Source of the DNA: a virus
DNA length: 64,000 bases
Strand: one strand, 5' to 3'
IMG/VR virus record: IMGVR_UViG_3300025030_000038
Location: 186,001 to 250,000 of that record
Shown here in pieces: positions 46,136-54,862 of the stretch. Every line of letters starts with the position of its first letter. Position 1 is the stretch's first letter. The notes under the pieces were generated by a model, which made no database searches, was not told where the DNA came from, and worked only from the letters and a program-made list of their open reading frames with translations. Both the position numbers and the translations under genes were made by a program.

Positions 46136-46585
46136 ATGACACCTACCTACCTGCTCTTCATGGCTCTTTTCTCAATGTTTCCCACATCTCCAGCCCGTTC
46201 CTGCCTGGAACGAAGGCAAACTGAGGTAGTGCAACTTGCCACGGATGCCGCGGAGAGAAACAACATCCCACCATCAGTTCTGTTAGTTGTTGGATTTTCA
46301 GAAACCCACCTTGGATGTGATGCAGGGGAGGCTGGTGGGTGGGGTGCCCCAGTTGACCGGCATCACCGGCACACGGCGGGCACCCCCAACACCGCTGCCC
46401 ACATCCTGGCCCGGTCCTTCGAGGTTTGCCACACTTGGGAGGGGGCGGTCAGCCGGTTCCGGTCGGGCATGTGCAGGTTGCCACGCGAGGATTATCGCAT
46501 ACCATACGTGGTCCGCACCCTCAGGATCATTGAACTTCTCCACACCCGTACAGGTCAGCCCCTCCCCCCTGCCTTCCGTCGTTAG
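46136..46585 (+). CDS. lytic transglycosylase-like secreted protein, 149 aa
   Basis: A signal peptide (MTPTYLLFMALFSMFPTSPA), then NNIPPSVLLVVGFSETHLGC (residues about 42-61), resembles the SLT catalytic Glu context (A...E..). GGWGAPVD and a C-terminal RFRSG/Y block fit a compact lysozyme-like fold. Predicted to cut peptidoglycan; a regular SLT-type match needs confirmation. Confidence 0.55.
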   Translation: MTPTYLLFMALFSMFPTSPARSCLERRQTEVVQLATDAAERNNIPPSVLLVVGFSETHLGCDAGEAGGWGAPVDRHHRHTAGTPNTAAHILARSFEVCHTWEGAVSRFRSGMCRLPREDYRIPYVVRTLRIIELLHTRTGQPLPPAFRR

Positions 46586-46587
46586 AA

Positions 46588-46632
46588 CGATTCTGCTAAA
46601 AATTGGGTCTCCCGTGCCGATGGGGGGTAAGG
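46588..46632 (+). promoter_or_regulatory. sigma-28-like promoter, site 30
   Basis: CTAAA, 15 nt, GCCGATGG; GGGAGAAGGAG follows as a strong Shine-Dalgarno for 46646. The last copy before the structural block. Confidence 0.7.
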
Positions 46633-46645
46633 GAGAAGGAGAAGC

Positions 46646-46918
46646 ATGTCCCGATACTACATCGTGCAGTGGTGCGACGCGCAACGCGGATGGGTGGACC
46701 TTCCTGACACAGCAGCCCTCAAGGAGCATGCCTGCATCCGTGAGATGCGGGCATTACATGAGCGGGCGAACATCACACGAGTGATGCGGGTGACCCGTAA
46801 GCCACATGGGTGGGTACCAACAACTGAGGTACCACCCCCCCGTGAATGTGGTCACGCCAGTAATGTGCGTGTCGAAGCGTGTGATGAATGCCAACGCTGG
46901 TGGACGGCCCAAGAGTAA
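46646..46918 (+). CDS. hypothetical Cys-containing protein, 90 aa
   Basis: MSRYYIVQWCDAQRGWVDLP: alpha/beta start, then a C-terminal ECGH...CDECQRWW that looks like a zinc knuckle. TAAATG junction with the next gene. Confidence 0.6.
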   Translation: MSRYYIVQWCDAQRGWVDLPDTAALKEHACIREMRALHERANITRVMRVTRKPHGWVPTTEVPPPRECGHASNVRVEACDECQRWWTAQE

Positions 46919-46919
46919 A

Positions 46920-47042
46920 ATGAGTATGAAGGAAAAAGCCCGCCAGTTTGCCGTCCAGGCCCATGGGGATCAGGAGTATGGAGATCAGCCCTACGAGGCC
47001 TACCTCCGTGAGTGTCGTCAGTTTGGGGTGGCCCCTTTGTGA
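46920..47042 (+). CDS. truncated HD (RelA/SpoT-like) N-terminus, 40 aa
   Basis: MSMKEKARQFAVQAHGDQEY then GDQPYEAYLREC matches the first helix of RelA/SpoT-type HD hydrolases (A..FA..AH..Q.YG..PY..H). The catalytic remainder is missing. Likely a remnant. Confidence 0.5.
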   Translation: MSMKEKARQFAVQAHGDQEYGDQPYEAYLRECRQFGVAPL

Positions 47043-47197
47043 AGCAGATGGGGGCCCCATGGGCACGTCAGGTTGCCAAAGATCCCTCAGGAGCCAACCC
47101 AGAAGAGTGGCCTGAGGACCTTCGTATTCGTGAGTTCCCCAAGGTGTGGGGCAGCGATCAACCATTCCGTCCGGGAAGTGGCTTGAAACCGGTATAG
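47012..47197 (+). CDS. C-terminal remnant of a phage Gp37/DUF5131-like protein, 61 aa
   Basis: FVKQMGAPWARQVAKDPSGA, then EEWPEDLRIREFPK, is the characteristic C-terminus of phage DUF5131 (Gp37-like) proteins; nothing of the N-terminal body is present. GTG start overlapping the HD remnant, so two gene remnants lie side by side. Confidence 0.5.
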   Translation: MSSVWGGPFVKQMGAPWARQVAKDPSGANPEEWPEDLRIREFPKVWGSDQPFRPGSGLKPV

Positions 47198-47199
47198 TA
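47191..47199 (+). promoter_or_regulatory. GGTRNNGTA motif before 47224
   Basis: GGTATAGTA; similar boxes lie before 47460 (47413-47421), 48003 (47979-47987), 49319 (49306-49314) and 56282 (56272-56280). Possible second promoter class; short, so uncertain. Confidence 0.35.
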
Positions 47200-47223
47200 C
47201 ATCAGACAAGGAACTCAAGGGGA

Positions 47224-47409
47224 ATGCCAGAGATCAAGTTCTCGAATGACAAGGCCGACCGATGGATTGGACGGATTGAGAAGAGGGAGGAGAAGCTGTC
47301 ACCGACTGACCTGGAGCTTTTCTATCAAGTGAGAGCCATTCGGGACCGGGATGAGAAGCTGGATTCCCATTGGGCCAAGGTTCTTTTCGACCTAGGGAAG
47401 AATTTGTAA
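47224..47409 (+). CDS. hypothetical helical protein, 61 aa
   Basis: MPEIKFSNDKADRWIGRIEK; one long charged helix pair. Shine-Dalgarno AAGGGG. First gene after the remnant pair, ahead of the SET-domain gene. Confidence 0.6.
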   Translation: MPEIKFSNDKADRWIGRIEKREEKLSPTDLELFYQVRAIRDRDEKLDSHWAKVLFDLGKNL

Positions 47410-47459
47410 CCCGGTATGGTACCTCGTCTCCCCCCTAAAGGGAGTGGATTGAAACAAAC

Positions 47460-47960
47460 ATGACCAAGCCAGCGATCTGCCCCGACTGTGGGCTCACACA
47501 GCCAATCTCCAAGAATGGCCCCCAGGAAAAAGCTCCTCTGGTCTGTGCTGCTTGCCTCAAATCATCGGTACCCATCCCCCCCGATGGGTGGCCTCTTGTT
47601 TCCAAGTGGGTGTCTGCCGATAGGGGTAGGGGGGTCATGGCCCGTAGGGACATCGTGCTGGGGGAGACCATTGAACGGTGCTGGGTGATGCCCCTGCCTG
47701 TTGAGGAGACCAAACTATCCCTCACCATGCCAGTCCTAAACAGGTATCTGTTCCCATGGCTCGATGGGCAACGGTGCATCATCTCTGGGGAGGGGCTCCT
47801 GTACAACCTGGATGCTGTCGAGATGACAGGTCGGGAACCCAATATCGTGTGTGTCCTTCGCCAAGGGATCTCCTGCATCGAGTTCCGAGCACTTAGGAAT
47901 ATCCGGGCAGGTGAGGAATTGACTTGGAATTACCATCGGGCCCAAGTCCGCAATAGATGA
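47460..47960 (+). CDS. SET-domain protein (putative protein methyltransferase), 166 aa
   Basis: An N-terminal zinc ribbon (CPDCG...CAAC, residues about 8-35), then a compact SET domain: DRGRGVMARRDIVLGE (G-x-G near 55-60) and IEFRALRNIRAGEELTWNY (C-terminal GEE..W.Y). The usual NHS motif reads YNLDAVEM, so the pseudoknot core is altered. SET enzymes methylate lysine with SAM. Rare in phages; the target is unknown. Confidence 0.75.
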   Translation: MTKPAICPDCGLTQPISKNGPQEKAPLVCAACLKSSVPIPPDGWPLVSKWVSADRGRGVMARRDIVLGETIERCWVMPLPVEETKLSLTMPVLNRYLFPWLDGQRCIISGEGLLYNLDAVEMTGREPNIVCVLRQGISCIEFRALRNIRAGEELTWNYHRAQVRNR

Positions 47961-48002
47961 GGTTGGGACCCACCGTTAGGTAGGCTATGGACACCGGTCG
48001 AC

Positions 48003-48488
48003 ATGGACTATCCGTGGTCACCTAGCAATGATACCGTTGGCTTGACCCCCCTGGTTGAGCTTCTAGCTGCTCTCCGTACCACCTACTTATCTCATTGGGC
48101 GTCACATTGGCGAGTTCAGGGTATCCCCCAATATGGGGATCATTTGCTATTCGAAAAATTGTACTCAAGCATGCCGGTGGAAATTGATACCCTGGCTGAG
48201 AAGATCATCTCCATCTATGGGCACATGGCCCTGACCGATGAGAAGCTCATTCTAGCATCTGGCAAATTCCTGAGCCTGCACCCAACCTCTGACGATGGAT
48301 ATGGCTATTCATCAAGTATCTATAGCAGGGCATTGCTCATGGAGCAGCAACTCCAAGCCATGCTCCGTGAGGTATATGAATCCATGAAGGCTGACGGGGT
48401 CCTCTCTCTGGGGATGGACGATTTTCTCATGGCAACAGCCAACTCCCATGAAACGGCCATTTACCTGTTGAGTCAGCGGCTCAGGTAG
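48003..48488 (+). CDS. Dps/ferritin-like protein, 161 aa
   Basis: LRTTYLSHWASHWRVQGIPQ and YGDHLLFEKLYSSMPVEIDT (residues about 22-62) match the Dps/ferritin-like helix pair (HW.V.G..F...H..F...Y..L...ID..AER). It may bind and oxidise iron or coat DNA; some phages carry such genes. Full length. Confidence 0.75.
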   Translation: MDYPWSPSNDTVGLTPLVELLAALRTTYLSHWASHWRVQGIPQYGDHLLFEKLYSSMPVEIDTLAEKIISIYGHMALTDEKLILASGKFLSLHPTSDDGYGYSSSIYSRALLMEQQLQAMLREVYESMKADGVLSLGMDDFLMATANSHETAIYLLSQRLR

Positions 48489-49281
48489 TATTCCGTCGGC
48501 TACGTCTCTTGAGTCTCCTTGGGTCAAAAGTGGGGGCACCCTCCTCTGGGGTAGTCAACCCCAACTTTTGTCTTCCTGCCAGGAACCCTTTTGGCCACTT
48601 GCGTGTGACCACCGTAAGGTTTTCTTCCGGTGCCCGCTCAGGAGGACTAAACTTTTCCCTGGCTTGGGCGTGAAGGGTCTCCCAGAACACCTTACCCAAC
48701 AGGGTCCTGGGGTCGTAGTCATCCAAGGACCACCCCAGTTTTCGCATTTGTCGGGCACAACCCTTTTCACTCTGAAGCCTTTCCTCCTCAGTAACCCCTA
48801 TCTCCCATCCTTCAGCATTGGCCAATAAGATCTCCCCAATGGCTTTCATGGCCATCTGCGTATATGGGACCCTTGGCAAATGTGGGTCCCACCCATAGCG
48901 CCGCGTGAAGGCCCGCACGTAGGTGACGGCGGTGTAGAGGTGTCTTGGCTCCAGAGATGCCCACAGGAGACACATGACCCCCTCGGGACTCAGGTAGGTG
49001 CCGTCCATATGGGCTTTGAAAATGTGGGGGAAGACCCCTCCACGGTAAAGGGTCTTGCCCTCATAAACCCCCTGAATGTACCGGTCTGGTACACCTGACA
49101 GATAGCTGACCCCATGAAGGACCCAGAAGTCATAGCCCCTGTTCCCACGATTGTTCAGGAAGGCTTGTAGTGAATGATCCCGTTTGGTGGATTGCAAGGC
49201 CCCCACAGCTCCTTTTCCCAGTTCCTTGAACCGGGCCTCTGCCTTCTGCTGGGCTGGGGATAGCTTACGTCGGCGAGCCAA
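48481..49281 (-). CDS. hypothetical protein, 266 aa
   Basis: MARRRKLSPAQQKAEARFKE: basic start, then a mixed fold (YDFWVLHGVSYLSGVPDRYI; GVMCLLWASLEPRHLYTAVT) and a basic C-terminus (RRLKRRSRRNTT). A lone - strand gene inside the + strand structural block, divergent from groEL. Unrecognised. Confidence 0.6.
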   Translation of the reverse strand: MARRRKLSPAQQKAEARFKELGKGAVGALQSTKRDHSLQAFLNNRGNRGYDFWVLHGVSYLSGVPDRYIQGVYEGKTLYRGGVFPHIFKAHMDGTYLSPEGVMCLLWASLEPRHLYTAVTYVRAFTRRYGWDPHLPRVPYTQMAMKAIGEILLANAEGWEIGVTEEERLQSEKGCARQMRKLGWSLDDYDPRTLLGKVFWETLHAQAREKFSPPERAPEENLTVVTRKWPKGFLAGRQKLGLTTPEEGAPTFDPRRLKRRSRRNTT

Positions 49282-49318
49282 ATGGACCTAAACCACTGTA
49301 CCATTGGTAAAGTAAGCT

Positions 49319-50866
49319 GTGCGTATAACAAGTGGCAGACCGGCCTTACGGGCACTGTACCGTGGGGTCTCCGACCTAGCAAAACTGGTCTCGGTGACAT
49401 ATGGACCCAATGGTGGAAAGGTAATCGTGGACAAGCTGGGGAATCCGTTGGTAACAACTGACGGAGCGGCCCTCGCCAGAGAAATGCAGTTCGGGGATCT
49501 CAGACGAATAGGGGTGTCCCTGGCCCGCTCGGCATCGTCTAAGACGGATGACACATCTGGGGATGGGACCACCACCACCCTCATTCTGGTGGGAGCCATA
49601 CTCGAAGCCGCCTTGGCCCATTACTCCCCCGTGTCATGGGATCCTGTTGGCATTGTCCGGGGGATACGGGAGGGGCTTCCCCTGGTTGAGGCACAAATCC
49701 TACAACTCGTGCGAGATCCAACCCCTGAGATCCTCCACAGAGTGGCCCTCATGGCAGCGCATGGAGATGACCTTGTGGCATCCAGTATTGTCGGAGCCAT
49801 CGAACGGGTGGGGGAGAACGGAACCATCCTCCTCAAGGCTGGGGAGGGGGTAGGAATCGAGACTGAAGTCCGGGATGGGTTAGTCCTAGACCAGGGCTGG
49901 TGCGCCCACGGTATGGCCCCCCAGGATGGAAAAGGGGAGCGGGAACTAGAGGGCCCCCTTGTCGCTACGGTGGCCCACCCCCTGAGCACCTTCCAACACG
50001 TTCAGTCCTTGATGGAGGAAGCCTCCCAGTGGCCCGGACGGGGACTCGTGCTGTTCTGCCACAGACTCTATGGGGACGCCCTGACCACAATTCTTCTGAA
50101 CCACAACAAGGGTGTCCTACCTTGTGTGGCGATATCCTACTCTGGACCCCCACAAGGGCTGGACGATTGGTTGGAGGACATTGCCGCAGTTACCAATGCC
50201 TCGGTAGTCAGCCCGGCATCCGGGATGGACCTGACCAAGTTCGATGCCTCTTGGTTGGGGTATGCCAGGAAAGCCACTGTCAGTAAAAGCAAAACTGAGA
50301 TCTTTTCCTATATGGATGATGTAATCTCCCAACGGATTGATGCACGGGTACTAGCCCTGATGGCCCAGGCGGAAACCACGTCTTTTGAGTATGACCGGGA
50401 CCGGAGCCATGAGCGGGCGTCTGCATTGGATGGTGGGCTGTGCACCCTAAAAATCGGTGGGTATACTGCCCAGGAGGCCCAGGATAGGAGGTCCCGTGCT
50501 GAGGATACACTCCATGCCGTGCAGGCATGCCTTTCCTCAGGGGTGGTTCCTGGGGCAGGGAGAGCGTTCCAATATGCCAGCTACATTCCTGAGCTGCAAA
50601 CCCAATTGGGTGGAACAGTCCTGGCTCAGGCGTTGAAGAAACCCTTGTCGGCCCTGGCCACCAGGGAGGGGGTGGCCCCCAATGTGGTCCTCTCCGTTCG
50701 GTCTGAGGACCCATGGGTGGGTTGGGACCCTTTGTCAGGATCCTGGAGGAATTTCCTCGATCCCCCCCAACTTGTTGATTCTACAGGAGTAGTTGTCCAA
50801 GCTTTGAGATCAGCAGTCTCTGTTGCCTGTCAGATCCTACTCACTGAGGTGTTGATTTCCAGGTAG
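49319..50866 (+). CDS. GroEL-like chaperonin, 515 aa
   Basis: VTYGPNGGKVIVDKLG (residues about 29-44) and TSGDGTTTTLIL (about 81-92) are the GroEL ATP-binding motifs; later GGLCTLKIGGYTAQE and SGVVPGAGRA match GGVAVI..G and EGVVAGGG. Apical and intermediate domains are shorter than E. coli GroEL (548 aa). GTG start. Phage chaperonins fold capsid or other virion proteins. No GroES gene was found. Confidence 0.9.
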   Translation: MRITSGRPALRALYRGVSDLAKLVSVTYGPNGGKVIVDKLGNPLVTTDGAALAREMQFGDLRRIGVSLARSASSKTDDTSGDGTTTTLILVGAILEAALAHYSPVSWDPVGIVRGIREGLPLVEAQILQLVRDPTPEILHRVALMAAHGDDLVASSIVGAIERVGENGTILLKAGEGVGIETEVRDGLVLDQGWCAHGMAPQDGKGERELEGPLVATVAHPLSTFQHVQSLMEEASQWPGRGLVLFCHRLYGDALTTILLNHNKGVLPCVAISYSGPPQGLDDWLEDIAAVTNASVVSPASGMDLTKFDASWLGYARKATVSKSKTEIFSYMDDVISQRIDARVLALMAQAETTSFEYDRDRSHERASALDGGLCTLKIGGYTAQEAQDRRSRAEDTLHAVQACLSSGVVPGAGRAFQYASYIPELQTQLGGTVLAQALKKPLSALATREGVAPNVVLSVRSEDPWVGWDPLSGSWRNFLDPPQLVDSTGVVVQALRSAVSVACQILLTEVLISR

Positions 50867-50899
50867 GTAGATATTCCGTGCATAGTCTTCCCCTTATCA

Positions 50900-53674
50900 A
50901 TGAGCCGCGGTCTAACCCTTCGAGTTACCAACACATCCAGTTCCAATGTGTCCTTCACAGATATTCTTGAATCTGTGCCATTGTCCCCTGGGGGAGTAGC
51001 TGAGTACCTCTACACTGAGGATACTCAGAAGTCTTTCGAGTATGGGTCACTAAACACGGCCCTACTCAAGGGAACGGTAACAGCCGCTTTTGTTTCTGGG
51101 TCTGTCCTGAGCCTCACCCCCATAGGGTCCACCCTCCGTGGGTCTACCCCCACTGGGGATGGGCAGCGGGGGCTGGTTCCTCAGCCGTTGGTGACCAATC
51201 GTGGTAGCTACCTAAAAGGGGATGGTACATGGTCCATTCTCGATGCCGCAACACTGGGGGCGATACCAGAGTCTAAACTCACCACCAAAGGGGATCTTCT
51301 TGTTCGTGGTCCCACCACATCCCAACGATTGCCTCTTGGAAGCCAGGGTCGAGTATTCCGGGTGGGGGCAACCGGTTTGCCAGAGTGGCATGTAACGGCT
51401 TGGTCTGATACGGTTGACAATAAACCCTTCCCTAGCCTGGAATACCTAGGCAAATACTATTGGAACACATCTGGTGCCCCTGGGTTTGAGCCCTCTGTTT
51501 GTTTGTACAACGGCGCCGCGTATATCTGGGAGGACCTACACACCAGCACCTACAAGCTACCCTTCTACGTGGTTGGGGATCCTAGTTCTGGTCCTGGCAC
51601 GGGGTCAATATTAAGCAGCCCCCAGTTTGCAACGATTGCGGCAGCGGTAGCCCAGTACATCGTGGATGGGCATACATCAGCCACGATTCATCTGCTGGAG
51701 GGGAACTATACCTGGACTGGAACTTTGCCTCTTGGGCTGTCCCTCCGTGGACCAATGGATCCTCGCACATGCATCATTACTGGTGACATCACCATTTTGG
51801 CAACCAGTGGTTCTATTGTTCTAGAGAACCTGCTGCTTATGGGCACCCTCCTTAATGGGGTTGGGGTTGCCACCACATCTACGGTCATACTTCGCAATGT
51901 CTATGTCTTTGCCCAGACCCCAGGATCCCCAGCTGTAGGGAATTTTGACACTGGGGCCTCTTTTATCCTCCGGTCTGTGGGCCTAAGTACCCGTGATGGG
52001 GCTACCGCCCAACATGCCTTCGCGGGGGATGCAAGATGCAGCTTGGATGCCGAGCATTGTAACTTCAGTGCACCTGATACCCATGCCAGTATCTACCTAA
52101 ATGTGGCCAACAGTAGTGCCACATTAGTGGACTGTTCCCTGCGTGGACGGGCTCTGACGAACAATACTGCCACCCTCAACTTAACCAACATGTCGGTTAC
52201 CCTCAATGGGGCACTCAACCATCAAATTGTGTCTAGTGCGGCTGGTACCACCCTCTACATCCATGGGTATCTGAAAACCATCAATGCCGCAGCGGATGTT
52301 ATGGTTCTCAGTGGTGGGGGTACCCTGCTGGCAGACTCGGGAGTATTCCTTGGAGGCATTCAAACTGCCTCACTCCAGCCCCCCACCAATTCAGGTGTTC
52401 TAGTATGGGTCACAGACGGAGCAAACGTCAATGGGGTGCTGGGGGCCGGTAGCGGGGTACTAGCAACGTGGAATAGTGGAACGGCCGCCTGGGAGCCGTT
52501 CGGCGGACCTTTTGCAATTACTGGCCAAACTCTAGGTGACCTACTTACTTTCGATGGGACCGACTGGAACCGGCTAGCTCCAAGTGGTGCTGGACAGGTC
52601 CTAACGGATAATGGGGTAGGGGTGGCCCCCACGTTCTCTGCCCCTGCTCTGCCACAGGATCTGTCGATAGCGGCTCAGACAACCGGTGACCTGCTTTACT
52701 TCAATGGGGTAAACTGGGTTCGACTTCCGGCTGGTGCCCTTGGGGAGGTCCTCACGGGTCAGGGGGTGGGGGTAGCCCCTCTATGGGCGGTGTCGTCAGG
52801 TGGGGTCACGGTGGGCACCTATGCAGCTCGACCTGCCCCGGGAGCGGCCGGAGGGCTTGCCGGTAACTTCTATCTGGTCGCCGATCCCGGAAACGTGCGC
52901 AACAGTGTCTTGTACGAGAGCAATGGCACCGATTGGAGGCCAGTGCGCTACAACCGACGGCCAGTCTATCCGAGTGTGGGCAAACTCCATTGGCACTTCA
53001 CAGAAGCGAATGGTGCGGTGACGGTTGTGAACACCGGCACGCTTGTGGGAAACGATCTCACAGTTGCCGTGCCGAATCGACTTGGCGAACCCTCGCAGTG
53101 GGATGGTGAAACATGCCTCGCACAAGTGGGAGCAAACGCGCAAAAAGCGTATGGTGCACTCGGCCAAGTAGGTACGGTCGCATCAACTCTGATTGTATGG
53201 TTTACACCATACACCCTTCAGGGATGGAGTGCAATTGTCAGCAAGGCGTACAGCAATGGTGCCTGGATATCTCCGTTCGCCGCCTTGTCTATCTATATGA
53301 CAAATGCCAACTCTGGTAGTATCGAATTTGGCGTAGCTTATGGAGGCGGGCTGCGTCTCACTGTAACAGCACTGGTTCCAATGTCACAACGCAATGAATT
53401 GACGATGCTCGCGCTTGTATGGAACGGAGCAACAGGCACAATCGATGGTTACGTGAATGGGGTGTTCGCCATCACCGGTACCGTCGGTGGTCCACAAACA
53501 ATAGACTACGGGGTCGACCCTGGTCCGTGGGGTGTTAGTGGACACGGCGTTGCTGCTGATGCGGCCGAACTGGCACCCGGGAAGTATCAGGACGTGTGGG
53601 CTGATGATGTCATTCTGAGTGCGGCTCAGATCGCCGAAGTCTACCAACGTGGGGTTGGGGCGTGGGGCGGATGA
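50900..53674 (+). CDS. tail fibre/tailspike protein, 924 aa
   Basis: An N-terminal attachment-type region (residues about 1-230), a right-handed beta-helix-like part (FATIAAAVAQYIVDGHTSAT onward, about 240-500), and two short repeats (GDLLTFDGTDWNRL / GDLLYFNGVNWVRL, about 545-630). A C-terminal LamG-like jelly roll starts near 690 (LHWHFTEANGAVTVVNTGTL). From base about 52,820 codon style changes (more GCG, fewer GGG), suggesting a swapped receptor-binding tip. Binds the host surface. Confidence 0.8.
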   Translation: MSRGLTLRVTNTSSSNVSFTDILESVPLSPGGVAEYLYTEDTQKSFEYGSLNTALLKGTVTAAFVSGSVLSLTPIGSTLRGSTPTGDGQRGLVPQPLVTNRGSYLKGDGTWSILDAATLGAIPESKLTTKGDLLVRGPTTSQRLPLGSQGRVFRVGATGLPEWHVTAWSDTVDNKPFPSLEYLGKYYWNTSGAPGFEPSVCLYNGAAYIWEDLHTSTYKLPFYVVGDPSSGPGTGSILSSPQFATIAAAVAQYIVDGHTSATIHLLEGNYTWTGTLPLGLSLRGPMDPRTCIITGDITILATSGSIVLENLLLMGTLLNGVGVATTSTVILRNVYVFAQTPGSPAVGNFDTGASFILRSVGLSTRDGATAQHAFAGDARCSLDAEHCNFSAPDTHASIYLNVANSSATLVDCSLRGRALTNNTATLNLTNMSVTLNGALNHQIVSSAAGTTLYIHGYLKTINAAADVMVLSGGGTLLADSGVFLGGIQTASLQPPTNSGVLVWVTDGANVNGVLGAGSGVLATWNSGTAAWEPFGGPFAITGQTLGDLLTFDGTDWNRLAPSGAGQVLTDNGVGVAPTFSAPALPQDLSIAAQTTGDLLYFNGVNWVRLPAGALGEVLTGQGVGVAPLWAVSSGGVTVGTYAARPAPGAAGGLAGNFYLVADPGNVRNSVLYESNGTDWRPVRYNRRPVYPSVGKLHWHFTEANGAVTVVNTGTLVGNDLTVAVPNRLGEPSQWDGETCLAQVGANAQKAYGALGQVGTVASTLIVWFTPYTLQGWSAIVSKAYSNGAWISPFAALSIYMTNANSGSIEFGVAYGGGLRLTVTALVPMSQRNELTMLALVWNGATGTIDGYVNGVFAITGTVGGPQTIDYGVDPGPWGVSGHGVAADAAELAPGKYQDVWADDVILSAAQIAEVYQRGVGAWGG

Positions 53675-53802
53675 ATCTCATCATAGCCTTAGCCAAACTC
53701 CTCGTCGCCGCCCTTTTTTCGGGGGCGGTTGTCTTCCTTTGGGTGGAGACAGTTGTGTATCAGGCACGAGAAGCTGTAAGGGATTGGACCACATGTCGGT
53801 AG
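53671..53802 (+). CDS. small membrane protein, 43 aa (holin/spanin-like size)
   Basis: MNLIIALAKLLVAALFSGAV then VFLWVETVVYQA: one long membrane helix and a charged tail. ATGA overlap with the tail fibre gene. It could be a holin or inner-membrane spanin, but sequence alone does not decide. Confidence 0.5.
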   Translation: MNLIIALAKLLVAALFSGAVVFLWVETVVYQAREAVRDWTTCR

Positions 53803-54254
53803 GGAAGAACATTGACTGGGAGAACGTGGGCCTGGGGACCGAGCCTGACCAGAGGATTGCGGATAGGTTGGGCGTGGATAGGCGGCTGGTGGGCAAAGCA
53901 CGCCAAAAACTAGGAATCCCCTCGGTGGGCACCTTCCCCCGGGAGACCAAGGCCAGTGACTGGAAAATGGTGGGGTTAGGAACTGAGACCGATAGGACTG
54001 TTGCTAAACGTCTAGGGGTATCTAATCACACAGTCCGGAAGAATTGCACGTCGTCAGAGGGGGTCCCCTCTTTCCAGAGCCAACAGCATGTAATTGACTG
54101 GTCCCTAGTCCCTCTTGGGAAAGAGACGGATCAAGCTCTTGCAACAAAACTAGGAGTAACACGAATGATTGTTCAATATGAGAGGCACAGACTAGGCATT
54201 ACCACATCCAGAAGCCGAAAGAACCTTGGGGGTGACACGTGTCCGCCAATGTAA
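53793..54254 (+). CDS. triple helix-turn-helix repeat protein, 153 aa
   Basis: Three copies of a ~45-residue unit: (I)DW..V.LG.E.D..IA.RLGV....V...R..LGI at about 6-50, 55-95 and 105-150 (ADRLGVDRRLVGKARQKLGI; AKRLGVSNHTVRK; ATKLGVTRMIVQYERHRLGI). Each looks like a DNA-binding helix-turn-helix. Overlaps both neighbours. Confidence 0.65.
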   Translation: MSVGKNIDWENVGLGTEPDQRIADRLGVDRRLVGKARQKLGIPSVGTFPRETKASDWKMVGLGTETDRTVAKRLGVSNHTVRKNCTSSEGVPSFQSQQHVIDWSLVPLGKETDQALATKLGVTRMIVQYERHRLGITTSRSRKNLGGDTCPPM

Positions 54255-54862
54255 GCCACATTTCTCAACAGAGTCAATTTTCATGCTGCTCTGCAAGTCT
54301 TGCGTCCTGTTTCCATGCCCTTGGAAAGAACTTTTCTGAGGAAGACATCCAAAATGTCTTGAAGTCTTCCCCTATGTCAGGGGCGAGTTGGGAGGGCATC
54401 CTAGCTACAGTGCAGTACCTGGGTGGACGGGGAAGTCTGGTGTCACCAGCGACCCTTTGTATGGTGAAAAACTGGACGGACAGGGGTACCCCGGTTCTCT
54501 TTAGTTGGACATTTCCTGGGAAATCTTGGTCACATGCCTCGGTAATATACGATGTGCAAGAGGGGCCCAAGGGGCTCTTGGTTCATGTGATGGACCCCAA
54601 CATTGCTAACCCATCCAAGACCACCAGGATCGTTCCAGAGGAAGAATTCTATGACTTGTGGTATGAGCCTGTTGGCACGTCAATGCGTTTGAGAAGGCCA
54701 GCAATGGCCATTGAGCGTGAGGTCACCCCCGATGGCCGTCAGGTAGTGGCCAGCCTCAACATGGCCGGTACAGTGGCCAGACGGTTCCTGGACAAAATAG
54801 AAAGCCAATCGACACAGCCTCTTATGACCCGACGTGATTACGGAGCAGTAGACGACCAATGA
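54239..54862 (+). CDS. C39/papain-like cysteine peptidase, 207 aa
   Basis: QFSCCSASLASCFHALGKNF (residues about 12-31) places the catalytic Cys, SHASVIYDV (about 100-108) the His, and MDPN (about 118) the Asp of a C39-like papain fold. GTG start inside the upstream gene. Its place among baseplate genes suggests a virion-associated peptidase; the substrate is unknown. Confidence 0.65.
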   Translation: MSANVSHISQQSQFSCCSASLASCFHALGKNFSEEDIQNVLKSSPMSGASWEGILATVQYLGGRGSLVSPATLCMVKNWTDRGTPVLFSWTFPGKSWSHASVIYDVQEGPKGLLVHVMDPNIANPSKTTRIVPEEEFYDLWYEPVGTSMRLRRPAMAIEREVTPDGRQVVASLNMAGTVARRFLDKIESQSTQPLMTRRDYGAVDDQ

